A stretch of 64,000 nucleotides of DNA from Schizophyllum amplum (GCA_007026445.1 VDMD01000031.1:298554-362553); one strand, 5' to 3'. Counted from the first letter of the stretch, positions 27,587 through 38,620 are shown. Notes: generated by a model from the sequence alone, not told the origin. Translations and numbers: made by a program.

Positions 27587-29303
27587 CTACCGGACAATGC
27601 AGTTTGGCTCCTGCACACCGTTCACCAAGCTGGCGCGCTCGACGATCCGTAGCCTCTCGGAAGCCGACATACTGCCCTCTTCCACAGTTTCCACCCCGCC
27701 TGCAAGTATACCAACGCGCATCATCGACAGTAACTGGCGAGATAAGCGACGTGAGTGACCATTTCTCAGCACTGAAGCACACTCACGTTGTGGGCGGCAT
27801 TTGAATGAGCGTATACACCACCGAAGAAGGCGGCAGTCATGTCCTTGCCCGAATTTCTAGCGAGGATCTCCCTGCCACCAGGATGATCATCCGCGAAGGA
27901 AGAGACGTCGTGGATGAAGCCAGCCACGAGCACGACGGTGCGTTCCCGCGACTGCTCCTGGACTTTTGGCGATTTGTCAGCCTACTTGTGACTCAACGCC
28001 GCAAATTGTTAAACGCACATGTACTCCAGCTGACGATAGGCAGTTGCTCCGACGGGATGGGCCACTCGAGGGCGTCCTGCACCTCCTTGAGTGACTTGAG
28101 CTTCATCGCGAGCGCGCCCTTCCTGATCTCGTTGCTCGGGAACACGCGCAGGCCTGTCGCCAACCGAAGCCGGCCACAGAGCGCGATGAACCACTTCGTG
28201 GGGTCGTACTGGTACCACAGAAAGGCATTGCGATAGTCCATAGGGAACTGGTGGTGGAAATTGTGATATCCTTCACCCATGGTCAGGATAGCAGAGAGGA
28301 GATGGTCCCTTGGCGTCAGACGGTCGTCGTAGGGTTGCTCCCCGAGGTAATGTGCAATAGAGTTGATACAGAATGTGCTCTGGCGTATCGTCAGGATAGG
28401 ATGGACATCGTGAATACACTCATCAAAACACATACGTGATGGGCAACAGTAAGCCGCAAGCAGGCGGCGATGCAGAAACCTCCGACGAGATCCGACCAAA
28501 GCAAGGCGGGTACCAGAGTCGGGACGAAAAAAGCGAAGATCAACATGAGCGAGAAGTAGCAACGGTGCTGCCACTGCACAATCGGGTCGTTCTTGAGGTC
28601 CGACAGGTCAACATGGCCAGCGTGCAAGTCGGTCTTGACCAGCATCCACCCAATGTGGGTCCAGAGGACGCCGCGACCCGAGTTGTATGGATCAAGCTCG
28701 GTGTCCGTATATCGATGATGGGAACGATGGCTACACGCTTGTTATGAAGACCTCACGATGAAAAGATGGTGTGAGCGTACCTCCGTGCCCACCAGTATAC
28801 AGAGCCCTGCGCGGCGCTCGTGCCTCCAAATAAGAGAAAGTACTGAAGAAGGGTGCTTGCCCTGTATGATCTATGAGACCACAGCCGGTGATAACCTAGC
28901 GAAGCGGCATCCATTCAGTCGGAGGATCGCCCGCAGTTAAAGCGCTCGTCGTACCGGCTGTTATTCCTGCGATGCTCGATGAGTCGCACGATCTCAAGGC
29001 TTATGGAACGTCGGCGCACCTAGCATCGAGAACACATAGTATGCAATTGAGAAAGCGACCGTCGCAGGATGCAGGGCGTAGTTGCAGAGCCCGTACACCG
29101 CGATCGCAGGTGTGATCGCCAGGACATAGACGTTGAACCACCTGATGCCCTTGATCGGTGGGAAGCCTGCGAGAAGAGACGAAGTGACAGATCGATACCA
29201 CATCATGAACACAGCGAAGGTATGGGTGGCCCGCGAATGTCGGCGGAGGGAAGGAGGATGCCAGGAGGACAAGCGACGAGCGGGCGAGGACGATGGTCAT
29301 CAT
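27587..29303 (-). CDS. OLE1: Delta-9 fatty acid desaturase with fused cytochrome b5 domain
   Basis: Minus-strand multi-exon gene, stop at 27587. It introduces the cis-9 double bond into stearoyl/palmitoyl-CoA at the ER. All three iron-binding histidine boxes are present: GYHRLWSHRSY, HRSHHRYTD (across a splice junction at the WWAR/SH border) and GEGYHNFHHQF. Hydrophobic pairs flank them (WFNVYVLAITPAIAVYGL; YFSLMLIFAFFVPTLVPALL). The C-terminus carries the cytochrome b5 heme motif DDHPGG within GFIHDVSSF, as in Ole1-type enzymes, and ends QEPNCIVR. A 12-nt exon at 28955-28966 encodes ITA plus half-codons at both ends. The start is uncertain: a PPPTFAG segment near 29.25 kb joins by an unclear splice to FPPIKGIRWF, and ATG 29303 is the best in-frame candidate. 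Confidence 0.9.
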
Positions 29304-30553
29304 CGCCTTATAAGCTCCATCATGGCTCGCGCATGTGGAGATCCGCATGTTCGCAGCGTTAGCTAAACTGTCGGCGGATTGCTCCGAGCAAAGTCGAAAG
29401 AATGCGCACCCCTGGGACTCGGCGTCACCTGCGTGCCCGCCCCGAAGGATGGCGGCGATATCAAGGCGCAAAGCCCTGCATACTGCGGTCATGGAGCCAT
29501 CTATGGGCAAAGCCGCGCGAAAGGCAGAATGATATTAGCTCACCCTCCATAACATTGCATGTCGTTATTGTTCGGTGCTTGAAGATGAAGGCGACATGAA
29601 GGCAGGGTCCCGCGCGGCGGTATTGCAAAAGAAAACAAGTCGAACCGAGATCTGAGTCACTTCAGAGTCACTGCCCCTGCTCGATGCGGAGACGGGCCAG
29701 TGGCGATGCCACGGGGCACGGGCAGGTGTTGTTTCCTTGAGTATGTATCGACGGCAATCATGGCGAAGCGCCACAGGAATCGCGACAACAATCCGGTTTC
29801 GAAGGGACTGAAGATGGATAATTGTCACACGCCACCCCAACTGCTCGCAATGTATGTACACACCGTATGATATCCTGAGAGCGGTCAATGTACAGCTATG
29901 GATCGTTCGTGGGTCTCATCGGAAGCGCATCAAGCCGCCACTCAGTGCCAGGTCAGTTCGTTTACTGACTCGATTGAAGCCTGAGTGCAGCCGATATGCC
30001 TATCCGGTCAATATCCGGGGCCCGTAGGTCGCCGCCAGTTCTCCGCGTGTTATTCAGGAATGGGGTCTCTGTCTGGCGCGCACGGCGAGCGAAGGGTGCA
30101 CTGGTCAAATTTGAGACAAAATCAGAACAAGAAGTACGGGCTTGATCGAACGAAGGTGCTCACGATAGACTCGAGTGGACGTGGTCGATGTCGCTACGGG
30201 ATAACATCACACGCCGCAGCCCATCGCGACCTCCCCTCAATCTAGGGCGCGAACGTCCTAGAGTAATTATACTCCTGCAGGGGTCGAAAGAAGCAGGTAC
30301 GGGTGGTGCCGTCGAGCTTGCAACTGCGAGTGTGGTGCCGTGCAGATGTTGTAGCACATATACTCATCTTCCTGAACTTCCACATCGGAGACACAGGCAT
30401 GTCGCGAGGGCAGGTGGAATTAGGGCCACGGAATATACGATATGGTGCACAATGCAATGTACGGGATTCTCTGAACGAAGTCAACATCAAAAGAGGGTGG
30501 CAAGAATGAAGACGCGACGTACATCCAAGAAGAGGGGAGAACATGCGAATAAT
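29304..30553. other. Intergenic region
   Basis: About 1.25 kb upstream of the desaturase and downstream of the serine palmitoyltransferase subunit gene. It must hold the desaturase promoter. No gene-like frame, repeat or RNA was recognised. Confidence 0.45.
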
Positions 30554-30971
30554 TCACAACTCCGACGTGGCATGCGACCTGAATGCCGCGGCGCTCGCCG
30601 AACTCGACCAATGCTTGAGCACACTGCTCCCGTCGTCACCCTCGCCCCACAAGTAGTACACTGCACGACGGTGCATGACAATGAGGTGCTGCGGGAGGTA
30701 CTTGAAGAGCGCCATGAAGATAAGGCTCAACAAGACAAGGAAGATCGACGCTGCGCGGGTTCGTTAGCCGGAAGCCAGCAAAAGCGGAGCAGGGGAATGC
30801 ACCAATCAGGATCTTCTCCCAGGGCTCCAGCATAGAGAAAATGAACGTCCCCTCGACCCAGATCTTCCACCGCCAGAGCATCATGACCACTCTTGAATTC
30901 GTCTGCGGGGGTTGGCATATCCTGTTGGGCTTGGCGACTATGCGCTCCCTGGGTTGCTGTTGGGTCTGCAT
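30554..30971 (-). CDS. Small activating subunit of serine palmitoyltransferase (ssSPT/Tsc3 type)
   Basis: Two exons read on the minus strand, 30971-30803 and 30750-30554, close in frame to 121 residues. The frame extends upstream of 30971 but only from TTG. The core matches the animal SPTSSA/B pattern: a Trp/Arg helix LWRWKIWVEGTFIFSMLEPW then EK, where the MLEPWE segment is the hallmark, followed across the intron by one membrane span (SIFLVLLSLIFMALFKYLPQ) and QH. These subunits bind the Lcb1/Lcb2 heterodimer in the ER membrane, raise activity and influence acyl-CoA choice in the first step of sphingolipid synthesis. The 29 residues before the second methionine pair (MMLW) and the Ser-rich tail are less conserved-looking. 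Easily missed because of its size. Confidence 0.82.
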
Positions 30972-31376
30972 GATGGCGAGAGTATGGTTCAAGGCAGCGA
31001 GGAGCGGCAAAAAGGCTGGACGCTGTACGAAGCTCGCCGCCGTTAGGGCTTAGGACGCGGTCGTGAAGATTCAAGACGAAGAACCGAAGCTGTGCACGAC
31101 TGTGACCTGTCGGCTCGACGGCCCGGGTGAGCTGCGGGTGAGTCACGCCCTGCTGCTTACGTCGAAAGTTCACTCTTCCGTTCATCAGCCAAGTGGTCTA
31201 TGACGATTAATTCTTATACTTAGGGCGCGGCCAATCGTCTGTATGCACAGCATCAACTGCGAAGCATGCAACGGCGAGATAAACACTGTACACATGGACC
31301 AATGCATAAGTAGATCAAGCCTCTTACATCGCAAGGTGCATTCATCAAGGCCACAGGAGAGCGCGGCACGGCAGCA
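30972..31376. other. Intergenic region
   Basis: About 400 bp between two minus-strand genes: promoter of the serine palmitoyltransferase subunit gene plus the 3' flank of the unknown gene. Nothing else seen. Confidence 0.45.
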
Positions 31377-32660
31377 TCACTGAGGGCCAGTGTCCTTCTC
31401 GTGAGAGCGGAACACGCGTTCGCCTGCACCCTGATTACTCGCTTTCACAATCCGATACGAGCCCTTGCCTGACGGGCGAGCGGGCGAGTCTCCCGAATAT
31501 AGGGTTGATGGCGAGGACACGGCGGATGGATGGCTGCGAAGCAAAGGCTGAGCAAAGGTCAGCGTTTGGAATCATGAAACAGCAGATGGGGCCGCGGCGC
31601 GCCGGTCACTGAAACGAAAGCAGCAACTGCGCAAAGGACGATGTGCTCAGAAGGCGACTGAGCCCTAGCGACACCTTCCTCAACATAAAGATTTCGTGAA
31701 TGCGGCCTTGCTTTACCTTCCAGGACGACGCTGTCGTCCTGTAAAGCTTGAACTAGGCTTGCGTCAGCTATCCGACTTGGCAGCGAGAAAGTCGACGTAC
31801 TGGGGGCCTCGACGACAGCAGCTATCTCTTCCAGCAGCAACTTCTGGTCTGGCGAGCCTTGTATAGCGCAGCTGCAAGATGAGGTAAGGACTTAGAATGG
31901 GCAACTGCTCGCGGCTTCACTGGGCCTTTGGATCGAGCGACAAGCCCAAGCGTCTGGGATTTAGCCGCCGAGCAGCAGCTCACATACCGCATAAGATCGA
32001 AAAGGGGGTAGTCTGGTCTGCCTCAAGGCGGCGGTCCACCAAGGACTCGAAGTTCGTGGGATGCGCATCCACGGGAGGCTCGTTGGTCGGGACGTCTGAG
32101 ATTCAGGGTGCTGAAGGCGGTCTGAGAGCCACTTGTCGGTTGGATCTAGCGCTGTGAATTGACTGGGATGGCTGTGAAATGCACTGCTTGGAGACCTCAG
32201 GGCTGGGTAATGAGTCTCCGTCACTGGGTGTGGCCTAGCTAGAGAACAGAAACACACGTACTTATCATGAGGCGCAGCGAGGTCGGCAGCAAGTGGAGTC
32301 AGCGTCGAGCGACGATTGACAATATCAGGAGGAGCTTCAAGACAGCAGGCGCTCGAGAGAAGGGCAGACGAGCTGTGTAGGCGCCTCAGAAACGCGAGGA
32401 TAGGCTCTGTCACACGCCCGCCACACAACGAGTGTCTGGCTGATACGGCTTACGAATATCTGTGGGAGACTAGGATAGCGTAGATGAACCACATACTGTT
32501 GCTGCGAGAAAGGAAGCGCGGAGTTATCGAAGAGCTCATCGGCGACTCGAGGTACGAAATGGAGCTTTCGGAAGAGATCGATAAACAGCAGACGTGTCTC
32601 GAGAGATATGGAAAACGTTCCGCCGGCGTCGGATCTGGTAGTGGCTAAGGTTCGTTCCAT
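31377..32660 (-). CDS. Conserved-looking protein of unknown function
   Basis: Hand-spliced minus-strand gene from ATG 32660 (MERTLATTRSDAGGTFSISL) to TGA 31377. At least six exons close in one frame: LFIDLFRKLHFVPRVADELF; then GRVTEPILAFLRRLHSSSAL and PPDIVNRRSTLTPLAADLA; then FTALDPTDKWLSDRLQHPE; then PPDYPLFDLMRCAIQGSPDQ leading to KLLLEEIAAVVEAP; and a Ser/Pro-rich C-terminal exon ending VFRSHEKDTGPQ. Each junction uses a GT..AG intron of 50-110 bp. The in-frame closure across independent introns, together with amphipathic helices, is the evidence for a real gene. I recognise no family. The exon between about 31.55 and 31.70 kb is unsettled. A plus-strand frame starting 22 bp to the right of this ATG overlaps the promoter and was not accepted. 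Confidence 0.6.
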
Positions 32661-34069
32661 CGAGCGCCAGCCTCTGTAAGTATGCTGCGGGCCGGCTGCG
32701 GGTCGGCGGCGACGGTGTTGTGGCGAGAGTCAAGCGCGGAGTCCGGCCTTTGCGCGACCAGCCCCTCGGAAGATGCCGATGCCACGGTCACGCGGGCTGT
32801 TGACGCGTCGCTTCTGCTCTGGCCTGCATCGTGCCTCAGACCTCTGAACCTGCTTTCGTATTGGATTCGCGTCCTCGACAAGGCTGGACAATGGCAAGCT
32901 TTAGATCCTTGGCCTCTCTCGCACGCTCTCGACCAACTCCACCGCGCATGTAAGCATTCACTGGGTTCGCCACATATGTCACCAGTGGTGCACTCAAGCT
33001 TGCTTTTTACGGTCTGATTACTCAGAACGTTGGACCATTGATGTTGGCAGAGCGCTACTGCGCGCTCAACAAGATAACATAGAAGGCCACCGTTCGGCAT
33101 GTCTTTCTGCGAAGAAGATCGCGTCAGCCATGCATAGTTGTCGTTCCTCTGGTCTCTCACTACGGCTACCACTGACATGACGATGTACACATGTTTTGAA
33201 GCAACGGTGAGTGGCAATTGCAGAGCGAACAAGGTTTCCGACGTCGTCGCTCATGTAGCTGACGGAGAAAATGGATACAAGCTCAGTTCACTAGCTACAC
33301 AGTGCATTATCCCTGACCTTCTTGCACACCAGCCTGGCCCTGCCAGCGTTACTGCAGCTGACAACTTAGCCATCCCAAATCGCGTCTTCAAACTCCGTTT
33401 AACCTGGCGCGCACTGGCGCGTCCATCCCCACCATCCCATTACCCTTGCAGGGTCTGTTAGGCTCTCCAAGGATCTCCTAGGCGCATGAACGACAAGCGC
33501 TGGACAAACGGAACCTTGTGAGTCATTCTAAACTTCCTGTCTCCGGGGCTTTCCGCCAACATTGCACGTGCGTTGACCGCCGGCCCGGCGGACAGCGCCC
33601 CCGATTGCTTGGACGTTCCCTCCATCCGCATCGCCTTCCGACAGCCATCTGCTCGATCTCACAGGGGGCAAAGTCAAGGACCGCGAAGCCTTTGCGGTGT
33701 TTGAAACCGCGAGTTGACCGCGAGAATCACAGCAACGAGGCGAATGCGAGGCTTCCTTTGGGCTTCCGAAAAACACGCAGCGGACTGTAGGCGCGCCACA
33801 AATGCTTACGACCATGTGTTAGTATCCCGGCAATTCCCGCCAGCGACAATTTTGCGCGGCGAATGTTATGTATTATTTGCACCCTGAGCGCCTCAAAGTA
33901 CACCAAATTGAGTAGTAGATAGCATATCGCGATCCATACCTATCGCATCGCAAGCGCATATCTTTCTTCCTTCATTACTTACTCAGTCACGCAAATCAAA
34001 CCTGGCAGACTTCATCGAGCTCCCAATTAAACAGCGAGCGAAGTCAACCCTCCTGCCGCCGAGCCCTCG
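32661..34069. other. Gene-poor interval left of the satellite
   Basis: About 1.4 kb. Holds the promoter of the unknown minus-strand gene and, at 33661-33724, one arm of an inverted pair of a dispersed element (separate entry). A plus-strand frame at 32682-33017 is protein-like over ~60 residues but lacks continuation. Confidence 0.45.
33661..33724 (+). repeat. Dispersed element, copy 1 (inverted relative to copy 2)
   Basis: A ~64-bp segment starting ACAGGGGGCAAAGTCA and ending ACCGCGAG matches the reverse complement of 37649-37711 with only a handful of mismatches. It contains the degenerate form of the palindrome described at copy 2. It lies ~350 bp left of the satellite array. Confidence 0.7.
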
Positions 34070-36440
34070 CTTCCTATGAAGCTTCCCAGTGACCGGGTGC
34101 CCCAGCGAGAGAGGAAGGCCTTTCCTCCCTTTGAAGCGATAAGTATTCCCACCGCTGTTCGCCACATCGCTCAATATCTTGCGGCGGTAGCGAGTTCGGG
34201 GCCCGGACGGCGAAGTCACGTGAGGTCGAGCTTCCCGTACGCGACTACAGCAGGTTCACGACGAGCTTCTCCACGGCGAGTAATCACCCTGAGCTTCGAG
34301 CATGAGCTAGACAACGAGCTTGTCGAGGTGATTTTCCCAGCAGCAAGCTCGCGACTCGCGAGCTTTCCAGAGGCGAGCTTCCCAGCGTCTAGTTTCCCCC
34401 GCCGACGAGCTTCCCAATGGCGAGTTCGTGAGTAGGAGGCGGTGGGTTTACCAGCGTAGAGGCTGCCGACGACGCGAGCTTTAGGCGGGGCCTACTAGAG
34501 CTTTCCCTCGAAGCTCTAGCCTAAATCGAGCTTCCCCTCGAGCTCACAGATGATCAAACTTACATAGCGGCAAGTTCGCGGGAGGCGAAGCGAGTCAGCC
34601 CCTAGCGGTTTCTGATGAGGAGCATGCGTCGAGTCCCGGCGGCAAGCCTCGCGCCCGTGGCGAGTTTGCGTCGAATTTGCGACAAAGTTGGTGTCGTGAG
34701 TGTGAGGCGAGATGGTCGCGAGTTTACCACTGTGACGGCGAGGTCGCATCGGGCTCGCTACGAGATACACGCCGCTGCTTGCTGTTGAGCTGCTCGACAA
34801 GCTTCCCGCCCCGGAGGCGAGTTCCCGAGGCTAAGTAAGCCTTTCTCGACGGCGTCGAGCTTCCCACGCGGCCCTCGCTCGCCATCCAGTTTCCCATAGG
34901 TGAGCGTTCTCCGAGCGCGTCCCAGCGTCGCGCTTCCGATTGAGCTTCCCCATGGCGAGCTTTTCGCCGCCGCTCGCCGCCAAACTTCCCATCGAGGCTC
35001 CCAGGATCCCCGCTGCTCGCCATTGAGCTTCCCAGCGGTGAGGCAATGAGCTTCCATATCCCGTTGAATTTCTCGCCCTTACTTGCCGTCGAGTCAATCG
35101 GGCCGGCCTTTAGTTGAGGGGCAAGGCGAGCTTTCCAGCGGCAAGCTACAGAGTGGCAGGGCGTTTTGCGGCAAGTGTCAAGCCTGCACAGAGGGTGGGT
35201 GTCGAACTATTTGGCGGCGGGCTGGGAAAGAGCTTCCGCCGCCGTTCGCCATCGAGTTTCACTGGTGGCGACGGGGCAAGGGCGAGGCGAGGCATAGTCA
35301 TTGCTGAGGGGCGGGCGAGTTGCCCGCCGCCGCGAGCTTCCCCTTGAGCTTTACAGCGGCGACATTGCGCTGTACTTTCCGCCGCGACGGCAGACGATGT
35401 CGAGCTTCCCGGCAACTTCTTCACAGCAGCAAGCTTCGCGTCCAGCCTCCGACGCCGCCGGTGACGGTGCGTTCCCCGGCGAGTTCGCAGCGAGCTTCCC
35501 ACTGTTGAGTCCACATTGGTCTTGACAACAGCAAGGTCGCGTCGCTTCTCCCCGAGCTTCCCGGCGGCGAGGATGCGAGCTTCCCAGTAGTAAGTCTGCA
35601 ACGAGCTTATCGAGGGTGGTCTCTCGACTGTTCGATATTCAATGGCAAGTTCCCAAGGGCGAGGAGGTGGCCTCCTCAGCGGCGACCTTCCCGCAATGTG
35701 CTTCTCGACAGCGAGGGGATGTCAATCTTCCCGGTTAGCGTTGAGCTTCCAGAGGCGTGAGGGCGAGCTTCGGAAGGCGGGCAATGGAGCGAGAGAGAGT
35801 TAGAGTATCCCATAGGCGAGTTTACTGACGGAGAGAAGTTCGCAACGAGCTTTCCGCCGCTGCTCGACGTTATAATTCCTGGCAGCGGCGGCCGAGTTTC
35901 CCAGACCGATGAGCCTTGCGTTGAGCTTCTCAGCTGCGAGAGGCGTCGAGCTTCCAGAGGTTGATGTCGCATCGGGTGTCCCAGCAGCAAGGTCGCGATG
36001 AGTTACCCAGCGGCGAGCTCCTCCATGAGGAGTCCCCGGCGGTGTTTCCCAGCCACGGGGCTGCCCGCCGTCCGCCGCTCGCGAGGGCCTGTTCCACGAT
36101 GCCGTCGAGAACAAGCTACACATCTGCCATTGCTTGCTTCGGGCTTACCGTCGAACTTCCAGCCGCTGCTCGCTGTCCAATGTCGTGTTTCCCGTCGCAA
36201 CAGCGAGCTTCCCAGCGACCTGCACGAGCTGCCCGACGGCGAGTTCGCGGCCTGTGAGCTCGATGCGGTGACCCTTCGAGCCTCTTAGTGGCGAGCTCGC
36301 GTTGAGGGTCTTGGTTGATGCCGCCAAGGTTCCATGGGCGAGCTTGCGTCAAGGTTCGCGACGGCGAGCTGGCCATCGAGCGGGCCCCAGAATTTCCGTT
36401 CCACTTCCCAACAACGAGGTCGAGCTTTCAGGCACCGAGT
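34070..36440. repeat. Degenerate GAGCTTCCC / GGCGAG satellite-like array
   Basis: About 2.4 kb built from diverged copies of a short unit whose core reads GAGCTTCCCAGCGGCGAG, repeated in one orientation with variable spacing of roughly 20-90 bp. I count about twenty recognisable GAGCTTCC or close variants, for example near 34371, 34945, 35025, 35335, 35402, 35491, 35553, 35577, 35949 and 36207, each often followed by a GGCGAG(T/C)TCGC block. On the minus strand the core translates as repeated GKLxGE peptides, but frames are short and broken. No gene model or transposase is visible inside. It looks like an old, decaying tandem repeat rather than a gene. Confidence 0.75.
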
Positions 36441-36889
36441 TTATTGCCGCCGATGAGAACGCTACAAAAATTTTTACAGACGTTCGGAGGGGCAGGACAG
36501 GGTGAGAGGGAGGCGATGAAGGAAGGAAGAGGAGGGGAGGGAGGGAGGGGGAGAGTGTAATCATTGAGAGGATTGGGTGAATGAGGCAGCGAGAACGCGC
36601 AAGGGCAAGTTAAAAATAACATAATAAAAGACAATGTGGACGGAGCGAGAGTAGGAGGTGCTGAGATAGGAAGCAAGGGGTGCGAGGGATCGTCCACTGA
36701 ACTTTGTCGGCGGGTGCGGTGACTGAGGCCCTATTCACCACGTCGTGCGTGAGCGTACGAGGGTCCTTTGTGCCCCATTTTCGAACTCACCACAGCAGTG
36801 GGATGCCGTGACCCCCTTGAGACTAGGTCTGTTGCGCCAGATCTTACATATGTCGTCTGAGGCAAGCTGCTGGACCGTGACACTGAGCT

Positions 36890-37510
36890 GAGCTGTAACA
36901 GGACCCCGGGCAATACACCTATATGTTCGATCCTTGTGCGCCGAGTTGGACCCCCAGAAACCGCCGAGGCCCGATCCCAATGCACCGGATAGGTCACACC
37001 AGACCTGGGATTCAGTATTCCCCGGAGATTACTGCATGCGTACTGTGAGCATATTTTGAATGTGCGAAGGATAAAGACGACGGGCCGATTGAAAGAGCAT
37101 ACGGTGGCCCAGCCAATCGGAGGCCATCCCGATCAATATGCCACCCAAAAGACCACAATCGACCCGCCGTCTTTATGCATCGCTGATTCAGAGTAAGCTC
37201 ACAGTATGCGTGCAATATGCGCCGGGGAATATTGAATACCAATTCTGGTGTCAGCTTGTGTGTCGAAGGTCTGATCCAACGTGCGCCGTGTGAGGGCGTC
37301 GATAGCCAGGTTCGATCCATAATGCGACGGTCGTCGGGGTCCCGAAAGCTTTTCGCTACGCCAGACCAACAAATGGGTGGGTGCAACCTGGGCACAACCT
37401 TTCCAAGGCAAAGGCTTGGAGTTTTCGGTGACCCGTCGCTAGCCATGTTCGATCCAAAGTGCGACGAACTTTGACTGGAAAATGCGTGTTCGATCTCAAT
37501 GCGACTGAAA
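36890..37510. repeat. TTCGATCC-NNN-RTGCG repeat mosaic
   Basis: At least five copies of the motif TTCGATCC (or CGATCY) followed 3-4 bp later by RTGCGMC occur here, near 36923, 36970, 37312, 37449 and 37487. Two of them share a longer block beginning TAGCCA and ending TGCGACG. Several are followed by runs such as GACCCCC. Probably fragments of a decayed mobile element; no coding capacity recognised. Confidence 0.55.
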
Positions 37511-37648
37511 GACCCCCAAAATGGCAAAAATCCGTGCGACGGAAATGCCAAAAAGGCCGGCTTTTTGGATCGGACCTCTTGGCGCATTGCCCGGGGTCCT
37601 GCTGTAACGCGTGACCTTCTCTGCCATGCCTTTGCCTCGAGGCGGCCC

Positions 37649-37711
37649 TCGCGGTGGACTCGCGGTTTTAAACACCGCAAAGCCTTTGCGGTCCGTGACT
37701 TTGCCCCCTGT
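37649..37711 (-). repeat. Dispersed element, copy 2, with perfect palindrome
   Basis: Reverse-complement partner of 33661-33724. It contains ACCGCAAAGCCTTTGCGGT, a perfect 9-bp inverted repeat around a single C, able to form a hairpin or bind a dimeric protein. Confidence 0.7.
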
Positions 37712-37857
37712 GTCTCGAACCTGTAAGTACTGACCCGCCTCCCCCTTCAGAGCCGTGGACTCGACAGAGAGAAAGTCCCGATCCCCCTTAAAGTTACTCT
37801 TGCGTCGCACGTATCCCTTGGGCGACTTAGAGCCGACGGTCACCGGAACTCTCCCAC

Positions 37858-37866
37858 CTATATAAA
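37858..37866 (-). promoter_or_regulatory. Isolated TATA-like sequence in repeat region
   Basis: CTATATAAA lies in the plus orientation in decayed repeat DNA, with no gene that it clearly serves. It may be a remnant of an element promoter. Confidence 0.2.
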
Positions 37867-37989
37867 CCAGCCACATTCGTCGCGTTCGCGAGGAACGCGC
37901 TTTATAAACGTTCAAGTCGAATCTATACAAGCTCTCCACTCAGAACCCTCACGGTGGCCTCCCTGCAAGCCTCCGTCACCGCTAAGGAA

Positions 37990-38620
37990 CGGCACGGGTA
38001 AACCGTGTATGTCCAAAACGAGAACCGTACCCGCACCGCCTGCTACCGTACCCGTCATACATACACACGTGGACGGTTACGGTCTCACCCGCGGTTTTTG
38101 TGGCACACCGCGGTGCGAATACCGCGGTTAAACTGTGCAGTAATACCGCTAGAAGTATTGTTTTCCCCTGTCTATTCAAGCCTTTTGGGAAGTAGTCAGT
38201 GCTTTAAGCATACCTATGCTCTGTAAATGTCACAAGATGTTTTGTCTAATGTCTCCAGAAGGTTGCTGGCTTCACAGGACGTCGGCCACAACACGCGAGG
38301 GGAACGTGTGAATCAAAACGGCAAATGCCGGTAGCCACCTCGACGACAACACCTGTATATAACAAGCACCCGTTCCTCCTGGGTGGTGATTGGGAGTTTG
38401 TATAGACTTTTTATATATGTATAGCCTGTTCTCGTTCTTTTTGTGTGTCTAAGCTAAGGCAGAACGTGCATTTTACGGCCATTGACCAAAAACCGCGGTA
38501 ACCGGGCACGGTATGGGCGGTTCGACGCGGTTTGCCATCTTCCACTACCGTACCCGCACCGTGAAGAACCGCCACCCATACCCGCGCGGTACACCGCAAC
38601 CCGCGCCTTTCCTTAGGACT
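37990..38620. repeat. CCGTACCCGCACCG repeats with inverted arms
   Basis: Two clusters (about 37990-38140 and 38480-38610) share CCGTACCCGCACCG and its variants and also carry reverse-complement forms such as CCGGGCACGGTATGGGCGG. Within the right cluster, GGTATGGGCGGTTC faces GAACCGCCACCCATACC, an imperfect hairpin of about 17 bp arms. Likely a non-autonomous repeat; no open reading frame. Confidence 0.6.

Noticed and set aside
32682..33017. Plus-strand frame beginning MLRAGCGSAATVL
   Set aside because: Starts 22 bp from the ATG of a better-supported minus-strand gene and has no further exons that I could join, although part of it is protein-like.
34724..35097. Minus-strand frames with repeated GKLxGE peptides in the satellite
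   Set aside because: Frames are short, shift between neighbouring units and lack starts; they follow from the DNA repeat.
37496..37939. 147-codon minus-strand frame through the palindromic element
   Set aside because: Looks protein-like, but comparison with the inverted copy shows only amino-acid-changing substitutions, so there is no sign of coding constraint.
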